From: Aureococcus anophagefferens | Lineage: Eukaryota; Sar; Pelagophyceae; Pelagomonadales; Pelagomonadaceae | Assembly (NCBI RefSeq): GCF_000186865.1 | Contig: NW_008705581.1 | Location: 573,817 to 620,479 of the forward strand | Direction of reading: 5' to 3' | Length of the DNA stretch: 46,663 nt | Part shown: positions 37,041-45,272 of the stretch, one piece after another | Numbering within the stretch: the first letter of the stretch is position 1 | How the letters are laid out: every line of letters starts with the position of its first letter | Notes under the pieces: model-generated | Database searches by the model: none | The model's input: only the letters and a program-made list of their open reading frames with translations | Told to the model about the DNA's origin: nothing | Translations under genes and position numbers: made by a program

Positions 37041-37826
37041 ATGTCCGAGTTGCAACCAACGCCCACGCCAACCGACGCCGACGACAGCGACGACTCCTCG
37101 GCCCGCGCGCGCAAGCGGCGCGCGGTCATCCGGCGCGGCTGGAGCGTCAGCGCGGCCTCCGCTGCCGACGCCACGGTGCACGAGCAACGCTTCGACCTCA
37201 GCGGCGACGGCGGCACGGTCATCTGCGAGGTCGACGACAGTGCCGGTGCCGTCAGCGACTGCGCCATCTGCCTCGCGCGCTACCTCGAGCGGAACCGCGC
37301 GGCCGTCGACGGCAAGACTGTCTTGGAACTAGGCTGCGGCAGCGGCTTCCTGGGCCTGGTGGCTGCAGCGCTCGGCGCGCGGAGCGTGGACCTGACGGAC
37401 TTGGACAACGCGCTGCCCCTGGCGGAGCGCAACTGCGAGCGGTTCCGCGACGCGCGGGGCCCGGCCGCCGAGGTGCGCGCGGCCGCGCTGCCCTGGGGCC
37501 TGAGCCCGACGCGCGACTACGACGTCGTGCTCGTCGCCGACTGCTTGCTGCGGGACGCGTCCCACCTCTACGCGCCGCTCTGCGACACGCTCGCGGACTG
37601 CCTCCGGAGCGACAACAAGGGCTACTTTGCGTGCGAGCAGCGCACGAGCGACCTCCAGCCCTTCTTCGACCGGCTCCACGAGCTCGAGATCACGGCGCTC
37701 CTCATCACGGACCTTCACCCGTCCTACAGCGCGCCGGAGATCTTCGTCTACGAGCTCGAGCTCGACACGAGCGGGAACAAGACCCGCCAGCAGCGCGCGT
37801 CCACGGAGAGCTCCAATTCCTCCTGA
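37041..37826 (+). CDS. METTL21-type protein methyltransferase (no targeting signal)
   Basis: 261 residues from ATG 37041, one exon. It is a class I SAM-dependent methyltransferase of the Methyltransf_16 lysine-methyltransferase group: motif I VLELGCGSGFLGL, the acidic ribose-binding strand end DLTDLDNALPLAERN, and DVVLVADCLLRD in motif post-I/II position. The N-terminus is acidic and Ser-rich, then Arg-rich (ARARKRRAVIRRGW), with no signal peptide, so cytosolic or nuclear. The same family occurs at 16046 with plastid targeting, but the two share only family motifs and are not close duplicates. The substrate is unknown. The C-terminal tail is Ser/Thr-rich. Confidence 0.88.
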   Translation: MSELQPTPTPTDADDSDDSSARARKRRAVIRRGWSVSAASAADATVHEQRFDLSGDGGTVICEVDDSAGAVSDCAICLARYLERNRAAVDGKTVLELGCGSGFLGLVAAALGARSVDLTDLDNALPLAERNCERFRDARGPAAEVRAAALPWGLSPTRDYDVVLVADCLLRDASHLYAPLCDTLADCLRSDNKGYFACEQRTSDLQPFFDRLHELEITALLITDLHPSYSAPEIFVYELELDTSGNKTRQQRASTESSNSS

Positions 37827-37905
37827 GCCACCCCCCCTCCCTTTGCATGCGCGAATCCGATGCGAGTTCCATACCGCGAAGAGGCTTCTTAACCCACCGG
37901 TCTCC

Positions 37906-37971
37906 CTCGAGTCGCACAAGGAGCTGCCGAGTGGGGGCTCAGGTTCCCCGCTCGAGTCACACAAGGAGCTG
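37906..37971. repeat. 21-bp direct repeat, one mismatch
   Basis: CTCGAGTCGCACAAGGAGCTG at 37906-37926 is followed by CTCGAGTCACACAAGGAGCTG at 37951-37971, 45 nt apart. It lies in the intergenic region between the methyltransferase stop and the convergent TPR gene. Confidence 0.85.
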
Positions 37972-38032
37972 TTGATTAAGAGAGCCGTCTATCTATGTGC
38001 ACGCGTCGACGGGGGGGAGGGGCAGCGTCGCT

Positions 38033-39995
38033 CTAGAACACGCCGTTCACCGTCCGGCGGCTCGCGGCCGTCGCGACGGCGGGGATGACGATGATGTTCC
38101 GCGTGTTCGGCCGCTGCTTGAGGAGGCGCTCGATGGCCCGCGCGCGGTCCACGAGGCCCTGGCCCGCGGTGAGGCTGACGACGTGGAGGCCGCACGCGAC
38201 GAGGCGGTCGACGGTCTGGGCGACGACGGGCCCGGCCCGCGCCGCCGACGCCTCGGACGCCTGGCCGTGGGGCGGCAGGTCGAGGTCGTCGCCGTGCTCG
38301 TGGTCCGTCGCCGTGAGCGAGAACGCCTCGACGGACCGCCGCTCGCCCGCGTCGTCGATCCAGTTCACGCAGAAGAGGAGCCACTGGCCCTTCTGGAACT
38401 TGACGAGGCTCGCCGACGTCGACACGGCCGGCGGCTCGTCGGCGCCGCCGCCGTCGCCCGTGCGGATCGTCCGCTTGATGAGCTCCACGGCCCACTGCAT
38501 CCGCGCGGCTTGGTAGACGCACCTGCGCGGGACTCGAATCTCCAACCCGACGGTTCGACGCGAGCCCAACTCGACGAGAGCAGACGAGCAGCGCGCGCGC
38601 CCCGCGAGCCGTCGTCGCCGGAGCTCGGGTCCTCCTCGTCCAAACGTCGGCCGGATCGATTCGACCGCGCTCGAGAGTTTCGAAGTTTTGTCGGGGCCGC
38701 GCGGATCCACGCATGAGGTCGAAGTGGTCGATCCAGCCCGCGGCGAAGAGGACGGGCCCGTTCCAGGACATCTCCTTGTTGACGACGAGGAAGTCGCCGA
38801 CCTCGTCGTCGACGGCCTTGGCGCCGTCGTCGTCGCCGAGCGCGGCGAGCGCCGCGCGGTAGCGGCGGTGCGCCTTGAGGTACTCCGGGCAGACCTCGCG
38901 CGCCCGCTTCGCGTCGCGGCGCGCCATGAGGAAGCAGGACCGCGCCTTGTCGTCGTCGCCTTTCGACGCGGCGAGGCGGCCGAGCTTGATGAGCACGTAG
39001 GACCGGTTGCCGAGGCAGATGGCCGCGGGGAGGTTCGGCGTCGAGAGCTTCATCTTCACGGAGCCTGTGTGGAATCAAATCTTCAACCCGACTTCAATGT
39101 GCGCGTAATCGAACGATTTGGACCAGACTCGTTCGCTGTGCTTCGAGAACTCGACGAGAGCAATCGATTCGTCCAAAAATCAGCCGAATCGACTTCGAAT
39201 TGGCCGAGATAGAGAGTTCTGAAGTTTGGTGGGGACCCCCCAAACCAGTGGTTGATTTCCACACAGGAAGTCGCCGACGACGTGGGGCACGCGCGCCTGG
39301 GGCGCCACGGGCAGCCAGCTCAGGATGTTCCGCGCCACGGGCTCGATCTCGAGCGCGGTGCGGATCGACGAGTCCGCGGCCGCCGCGGCCTTGAGCGCGC
39401 GCCACTGGGGCCAGGGGCTCGTCGCGACCTGGAGCGCGTCGCCGTAGTGCTTCAGCGCGAGGCCGTAGCATTTTTCGTCGCCACCGTCGCCGCGGCGGAG
39501 CGCGTCGTTGCCGAGGTCCTTGAGGTCCGCCCACCGCGCCTCGAAGAGCCGGCCGTCAACGACGAGGCGCTCGCAGAGGCAGAAGCCGTCGCGGCCCGCG
39601 CCGCCGCTCTCCACGGCGCCGGACGCCGGCGGCGGCTTCGCCGCCGCCGCGAGCTTCTCGCGGCGCGCGCGGTCGCGCCGCGACACGTAGGGCGTGAAGC
39701 CGTTGTGCGCGGCGGCGCGCGCGCGCGCCTCCGCGAGCCGCGGGCCCACGGTCTCCTCGTCGTCGTCGTCGTCGTCGCTGTCGTCGACGTCCCGCACGAC
39801 GTTCGGGTTGCGCCGCGGCGCGGGGGCTGCTGGCGGCGCGGGGGTCGTCGGGGGCGTTGGGGTCGGGGCGGGCGTCGGGTCGCGGCGGGTCGCCTCGAAC
39901 TTGCGGGCGTCCCAGGCGGCCCAGGCGAGGACCGCCACGATCACGAGCACGAACGCGAGGGTCACGAGCGGCGCCAGCGCCAAGACCTCGACCAT
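38033..39995 (-). CDS. Single-pass membrane protein with TPR-like helices
   Basis: Three exons on the minus strand: 39995-39275, 39064-38713 and 38522-38033, with phases that agree, giving 520 residues. An N-terminal hydrophobic anchor (VTLAFVLVIVAVLAWAAW) is followed by a Pro/Thr linker and an Asp-rich run. From about residue 150 there are helical repeats of TPR type: LGNDALRRGD with LALKHYGDAL, then CLGNRSYVLIKLG with ARSCFLMARRDAKRA and YLKAHRRYRAAL. The last 160 residues form a domain I do not recognise, with QWLLFCVNWID and a basic end. Probably a membrane-anchored adaptor or co-chaperone-like protein (inference from TPR). Both introns are introners; the second is unusually divergent. 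Confidence 0.75.
38523..38712 (-). mobile_element. Introner element 8 (family B, diverged)
   Basis: A 190-nt GC-AG intron. Relics of family B remain: CGTGGATCC near the donor, core CGGCCGACGTTTGGACGAGG, and end GTTGGAGATTCGAGTCC-CGCGCAG. The middle is much more GC-rich than other copies. Target copies GCGTGGAT and GTGCGTCT no longer match well. This appears to be an old, decaying insertion. Confidence 0.8.
39065..39274 (-). mobile_element. Introner element 9 (family B)
   Basis: A 210-nt GC-AG intron in sense to the minus-strand gene. Ends are CTGTGTGGAAATC and GATTCCACACAG, and the core GGCTGATTTTTGGACGAATCG is intact. Target copies GCGACTTC and GCTCCGTG agree at only 4/8 positions although the element itself is well conserved. 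Splicing gives HVVGSVKMK in frame. Confidence 0.9.
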
Positions 39996-40250
39996 CGTGG
40001 CTCTAGGGGTTCGAGTTGGTGGACCGCTGGGACGCGACGGACGCCGCGGCCAAGCGGTTGGAGGCAGCTTTGTACAGCGACACGGGCAGCTCGCTCGGCT
40101 GCAGAGTCAACACCGGCTTCAACGGGGCAATATGCAGTCGAGCTCAATCGAGAGCACTGAGAGCGCCGTCCGCAGCCTCGCACGCGAGACCGAGCTGCTA
40201 CAATCCGCAGCCTCAACGCCGAGCCGCTACAAAGAGTCCAGACCGCAGTC

Positions 40251-40798
40251 ATGCGCCGCGTCCTCTTCTACCTGCTCAGTGTCTTGCCACGAGTCGCCGC
40301 GTTCCAGACCGGCACGCGCCTGTCCGCGCGCGCCTTTGGCGCCTCGACGCACGTGGCGCGGCGGCCGCCGCGGCGGACGACGATCGCGCGAGAGGCGGCG
40401 CGGCGACACCCGCGCGTTTCCGCCCCATCGTTTACGCGCCCTCTCGTAGGATGCCGTCGGTCGTCGTGCAAGCGGCGGTCGCGCCGAAATCGGGCGCCGC
40501 CGGCTTCTGCAAGCTCCTGAGCTCGACCGTCGCCGGCACGCTCGGCAAGCCCGAGTCCTACGTGCTCACGACCTTCACGAAGGTCGACGCCGTCTGCTAC
40601 GGCGGCGACGCGGAGACGCCGGCCGCGTTCCTCTACCTGTCGTCGCTCGGCGCGATCACGCCCGAGACGAACGCCGCGACGAGCGCGGCGCTCGCCGAGG
40701 TCCTCGAGGCGGAGCTCGGCGTGCCCAAGGGCCGCTACTACATCAACTTCTTCGACAGCGAGCGCTCGAACATGGGCTACAACGGCGGCACCTTCTAG
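40251..40798 (+). CDS. MIF-family protein with organelle-type presequence
   Basis: The downstream exon (40450-40798) encodes a complete macrophage-migration-inhibitory-factor fold starting at MPSVVV, with the N-terminal Pro that is the catalytic base of MIF tautomerases, GKPESYVLTTF, SLGAITPETN and YYINFFDSERSNMGYNGGTF. Upstream ATG 40251 starts a signal peptide (MRRVLFYLLSVLPRVAAFQT) with Ala-Ala-Phe at the predicted cleavage site, then a basic stretch, in a different frame. An intron with acceptor CTCTCGTAG (ending 40449) would join them; I cannot fix its donor, since several GC/GT candidates fit. With the presequence the Pro would be internal unless processed exactly at Met-Pro. Initiation at 40451 instead would give a 115-residue classical MIF. 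Confidence 0.8.
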
Positions 40799-40809
40799 GA
40801 CACCGTCGT

Positions 40810-41469
40810 CTAACCGTCGCCGACGTCCCGCGCGCGGCGGTCCCGGTAGGCGGCGTCGGAGCCCCAGGCGTCGTAGTCGCGGATGAGCGTCCGGAGGAAG
40901 CCGCGGAGGACCTGGTCCGTGGCGACGCGCATGACCGCGTTGCCCGTCGTCTGCAGCAGGCCGCGCGGCATCGCGCGGAAGGGCCCCGGCGGCGCGACGT
41001 CGACGGCGAGCGTGCAGTCGCAGTCGATGCTCCGCGCGTCGCCGTCGGTCCAGGTCATCGTCGCCGTCACGGCGAACTCGAACGCGTCGTTGAGGCCGAT
41101 GCGCTCGATGAGCGCGTCGCTCCCGAGCAGCGTGCAGCGGTCGCTCTTGACGACGACGCTGTCCTCGCGGCTCTCGACCGTCGCGAAGACGTTGGGCTCG
41201 ACGCTCAGGAAGAAGAACTTGACCGTCGGCACCTTGAGGAGGAAATTCTCGCCCTCGAGCCGCTCGAGCGACGCGCCGTAGGGCAAATCCAGCAGCGCGT
41301 ACTGCGCGCTCGGCAGGCGCATGTAGGCCGTCAGCGACGGGTCCACTGGGGCGTTGGGCGGCAGCGGCTGCGACAGCGTCGTCGCCACGCGCACGCGCGT
41401 ATCAAAGGCGCGGCTCAGGGCCTGGGCGAGCGGCGCGATTAGGAGTGTTGCGAGCCGCAGCCGTCGCAT
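40810..41469 (-). CDS. DUF1997 family protein, probably plastid-targeted
   Basis: 219 residues from ATG 41469. It fits the DUF1997 family of cyanobacteria and plastids (function unknown): a lipid-binding-like beta domain with YMRLPSAQYALLDLP, a middle with VEPNVFATV, and a C-terminal pattern of hydrophobic strand, LLQTTGNAVM and a final amphipathic helix ending LIRDYDAW. The N-terminus is a hydrophobic signal (LATLLIAPLAQALSRAF) followed by Phe, consistent with import into a complex plastid. The stop lies 11 nt from the convergent MIF stop. The start codon is buried in a strong hairpin (41466-41490). Confidence 0.7.
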   Translation of the reverse strand: MRRLRLATLLIAPLAQALSRAFDTRVRVATTLSQPLPPNAPVDPSLTAYMRLPSAQYALLDLPYGASLERLEGENFLLKVPTVKFFFLSVEPNVFATVESREDSVVVKSDRCTLLGSDALIERIGLNDAFEFAVTATMTWTDGDARSIDCDCTLAVDVAPPGPFRAMPRGLLQTTGNAVMRVATDQVLRGFLRTLIRDYDAWGSDAAYRDRRARDVGDG

Positions 41470-41490
41470 CGCTGCGCGCGGCAGCGATGC
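41466..41490. promoter_or_regulatory. Hairpin over the DUF1997 start codon
   Basis: GCATCGCTGC and GCAGCGATGC are perfect inverted repeats separated by five bases. On the mRNA of the minus-strand gene the ATG lies in the 3' arm, so the structure could hinder initiation. Regulation is inference only. Confidence 0.5.
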
Positions 41491-41584
41491 GAGCAGCGGC
41501 GAAGGCTCGCGAGGCGTTTGTGCCGCGGCGCGGTCGAGCGGCGTCGCCGGCGGTCGCCGGTTGTTGTGGAGACGGATTCACGAT

Positions 41585-42419
41585 CCGGGGTCCCGCCTCC
41601 CGGCGTCGGCCCGTGCGCGCGAACGCGGTCGTCCCTATTTCGGAAAAACGGTCAGTACCGGCGGGTACGTCTAAGGAAGGCCCCAGCAAACTCTCACGCC
41701 CAACGGTGGGGGTGTTGCAGCGATCGGATGGCGTTCGTCCGATCCCTAGAGGAAATCCAGCCCAAAACCGACCCTTACGCGACGACATACGAGTCATTTT
41801 CGGCGCTCTAAAGGGCCGCGCGCACGTCGCCATGACCATACGCGACGGTCTGGCCAAAAAGACCGCGCGACGGCAGCGTTTTCTCGTCGGCGAAAAAAAC
41901 GCGTCTCGGGCACCGAAAACGACCCCGAAACCGTCGGCGTGTCGCGGGACGTCGACGGGTCCCAGGGTCGTGCGCTTCGCGTCGCAGGTGTTGTGGTAGT
42001 CAAGGGCGGCCTCCGCAGCAGCCAGAGATCGTTGGAACCGCCGTCATCGATGCGAACTCGCCCGCCAGCGTCTCGCTGCGCGCTTTGAGCGCCAGTCCGC
42101 GGTCGAAATACGTGCGTCGGGACGATGTTCGACGTCGCGCCCCGTCCGCAGTACCTTCGTGGACCCTCCGAAGCGCTCGCAGCAGCCGCCGTAGTCGCGC
42201 GCGGCGCGGAAGGCGGTCCCGTCGACCGACCTCCACTGGTTTGCACTGCGGAGCGCACGGGCTGGTTTCGCGACGCGTTCGGGTTCCCGCGCCTCGATAC
42301 GCTGCACACGCACTCTCAGTAGGGTCCTCTCGCGGCCTGCAAAGTTTCCCAAATAGGGACGGCCGCGTTCGCGCGCACGGGCCATCGCAAAAACCGCCAC
42401 TGCGAGGCGGGACCCCGGC
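41585..42419. mobile_element. Non-autonomous or decayed TIR element, about 835 bp
   Basis: GGGGTCCCGCCTC at 41587-41599 and the longer block GGCCCGTGCGCGCGAACGCG / CGTCCCTATTT (41608-41640) recur in inverted order at 42350-42382 and 42403-42417. The 33-bp inner block differs at one base, but its spacing to the outer block differs between ends (8 bp left, 20 bp right). Inside are only broken frames on the minus strand, for example DYHNTCDAKRTTLGPVD near 41950 and SVDGTAFRAARDYGGCC near 42200, which could be transposase remnants. No clear target duplication is seen. It lies in the divergent region between DUF1997 and the K+ channel, so it may contribute to their promoters. Confidence 0.7.
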
Positions 42420-42470
42420 TCTTTGCGATCGCTTTGCGCGCCGCCGGCCCCGACGCCCGGTGCGCCATCC

Positions 42471-45214
42471 ATGGGCGACCGCGAAGCGTTCGCCGAGGAC
42501 GGCGACGACGCCCCGGCGGTGGTCCGGTCGCCGTCGCCGCTTATCATCTACCCCGGGGGCCACACGTCGGCGCGCACCGACGGCGCGACGGTCGACGAGT
42601 CGAACGAGTCCCGCGAGCGCCTCAAGCGGCGGCCGTCCTTCGAGGAGGTCGCCCCCGGCACGGCCCTGGGCCGGTCGTTGTCCGCGAGCCGCCTCGGCGA
42701 GCTCGTGTCGCCCGTGGCGGAGCGGCGGTCCCCCGCGGCCGCAAAGAACGCGTTCGGCTTCGGCGCGCCGCGCCGCGAAAGCGGCGGCGTCGCCTTCGCG
42801 AGCCGGCGGCCCTCGCTGCGCCGCCCGCGGAGCGACCGGTCGTCCCTCGACGCCGCCACGTCGAAGCAGCTCAGCTCGGCGCTGCTACGGACGGACAGCG
42901 CGCGGACGCCGCGGCGCGCGAGCTCGCCCGTCGACGGCGTCGAGCTCTCGGACCCTCCGCCGCCGTCGGGCCTCGACCACCTCTGGGACCCGGTGGCGCT
43001 GGGCCGCCACCAGCGGCTCCAGAAGCTCAGCGACGACGCCAAGGCCAAGGCCAACGACGTCGTCGCCTGGGCTTTGCACAACGCGGGGAAGCGCGCGGTC
43101 CCGACGAAGTCGCGCGCGCAGCGGCGGTGGGCGCTGCTCCGGAACGTGCTCCGCGCCGTGTCGGCCTTCAACGCGCTAGGCGCCCAGGACGCCATGTACT
43201 GGGACGACGACGACGTCCAGGTGACGCCCCTCGCGTCCGTGCGGAAGATGGCGCTCTTCCGCCGGCAGTCGTGGTCGGAGAAGGTCGCGACGGGCTACAC
43301 CTACCGGCGCCAGGAGTCGATCGACCGCCTCGCGCGCAAGACCAAGGGCTGGTACATCGTCCTCCCCACGTCGGCGTTCAAGGTCGCCTGGGACGTCTGC
43401 TCCGCGCTCGTGCTCTTCGCCATCTTGTTGTACGTCCCCTACGAGGTCGCGTTCGTCGCCCGCGGCGTGGAACTCAAATCTTCAATGTGCACGTCGTTGA
43501 CCGATTCGGACCGGACCCTTCGGTCGTGCTTCGAGAACTCGACGAGAGCACTCGATTCGTCCAAAAATCAGCCGAATCGACTTTGAATCGACCGAGATAG
43601 AGAGTTCTGACGTTTGGTTGGGATAACCCAGCTCACTGTTTGATTTCGGCACAGGTCGCCCGGGACGCGGCCTATTTTCGCTTCGACGTCTTCGTCTTCG
43701 TCTGGTACGCCTGCGACATGGCCCTGAGCTTCGTGACGGCCTACGAGGACGCGGCGACGCGGTCCTTGGTCGTCGACCCGGCGAAGGTGCGGTGGCACTA
43801 CGTGCGCACGTACTTCCTCGTCGACCTCGTCGCGACGGTCCCCATCGAACTCTTGATCCGGACAACGGTCAACTCCGACGCGGTCAAGTTCCTGCCGCTC
43901 GCGCGCGCCGTCCGCTACCTGCGGGTCTTCAAGATGCTGAAGCTGCTCCGCGTCGTCCACCTCGAGGTCGCGATGCGGCGCGTGATGAAGCAGATGCGCA
44001 TCTACCCGGGCGTCGACCGCATCGCGGAGCTCGCGGTCGTGTCCCTCGTGCTCGCGCACCTCGTCGCGTGCTTCTGGGGTTTGCTCGGGCTCCGCGGCGG
44101 CGACGGCGTCGACGACGACGCGTGCTACGCGGGCGCGGCCGTGCCCTTCCGGCGCTGCTCCTGGCTCCAGATCGCGGGGCTGAACCGCGAGGGCGAGGGC
44201 GACGACAACTTCGACCTGTACGTGACCTGCCTCTACTGGGCCATCACGACGATCTCGACGGTCGGCTTCGGCGACATCCACCCGAACAGCCCCGGCGAGA
44301 AGATCTTCACGTCCGTGATCATGGTCGCGGGCGTCGGCATGTACGCGATCATCATCTCGTCCTTCGGCGCGGTCATCGCGTCCTTCGACACGAAGAAGCG
44401 CGAGATGCACTCCAAGTCCGAGGCGCTGCAGCGCTTCGTGCACAAGCACGACGTGCCCATGCGCCTCGCGACGGCCATGCACAACCACCAGAAGCGCTAC
44501 CTCAACGCGGTGCACCTGTGGCGCACGGACGAGACGGAGCAGCTCGTCGCGAACCTGCCGCGGGATTTAAGGTCCGCGCTCGTCATCCATCTGGAGCGGT
44601 CGCTGGTGTCGCGCGTGCCCTTCTTCATCGGCAAGCCGCGGTCCTTCGTCGCCGACGCCGTGGCCGTGCTCGGGCCGCTCCTCGCGGACTCGGGCGAGGT
44701 GCTCGTCGGCAAGGGCGAGGTCGCGAACGCGGTCTACTTTCTCGTCCACGGCGCGATCGCGATCCACGCGTCGGGCCGCCGCGGCGCGCGCGAGCTCGGC
44801 CACTTCCGCGTGGGCGCCTATTTCGGCGAGGAGGGCTGCCTCCTGGGCGCGCACTGGCGCGCGCAGCTCTCCGCGGACGGCGCGTGCGAGGCGCAGCTCA
44901 TCGAAGCGGCGAACCTCGAGATGCTGCTGAACCACTACGTGACCGTGCGCGACGAGGTCTACGCGACGGCCGCGCTCCGCGTGCGCCAGAGCGCGCTGCT
45001 CGGCGTCGACGACGGCGCGGCGTTCCGGCGGACGCGGTCCGACGAGCTCTTCCCGCCGCCCGCGGGGCCCGCGCGGTCGCCGGGCCGCGGCTACGCGACG
45101 ACACCGCACCGCCGGCCGACGACGCGCGTCCGCGCGGGCGTGTCCAACGTCCGCGGCGCCGCGACGCCGCCCCAGGTCCAGTTCCCCATGGCGCTGACGA
45201 ACCGGCGGAAGTAG
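42471..45214 (+). CDS. EAG/CNG-type potassium channel with cyclic-nucleotide-binding domain
   Basis: Exons 42471-43454 and 43655-45214 give 847 residues. About 300 N-terminal residues are Ser/Arg-rich and disordered. S1 is FKVAWDVCSALVLFAILLY. After the intron come S2, S3 (YFLVDLVATVPIELL) and an Arg-bearing S4 (PLARAVRYLRVFKMLKLLR), then S5, a pore with ISTVGFGDI, whose GFG matches K+-selective EAG and plant channels, and S6 (GVGMYAIIISSFGAVIASF). The C-linker leads to a CNBD with GEVLVGKGEVANAVYFLVHG, GAYFGEEG and an Arg in the following loop (HWRAQL) at the phosphate-binding position. Voltage- and possibly cAMP/cGMP-modulated K+ flux at the plasma membrane is inferred. The introner splits S1 from S2. 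The C-terminal tail is Arg/Pro-rich. Confidence 0.93.
43455..43654 (-). mobile_element. Introner element 10 (family B), antisense, in the K+ channel gene
   Basis: A 200-nt GT-AG intron with perfect duplication GTCGCCCG at 43455 and 43655. The core reads CGTCCAAAAATCAGCCGAAT, so the element is antisense to the gene. Ends are CGGCGTGGAACTC and GATTTCGGCACAG. Removal joins VAFVARDAAYF in frame. Confidence 0.95.
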
Positions 45215-45272
45215 TGACTAAGGACGTTACGCGCCGTTGCTCGCGGCGCGCGCGCCATCTAGATGGCCCTTA

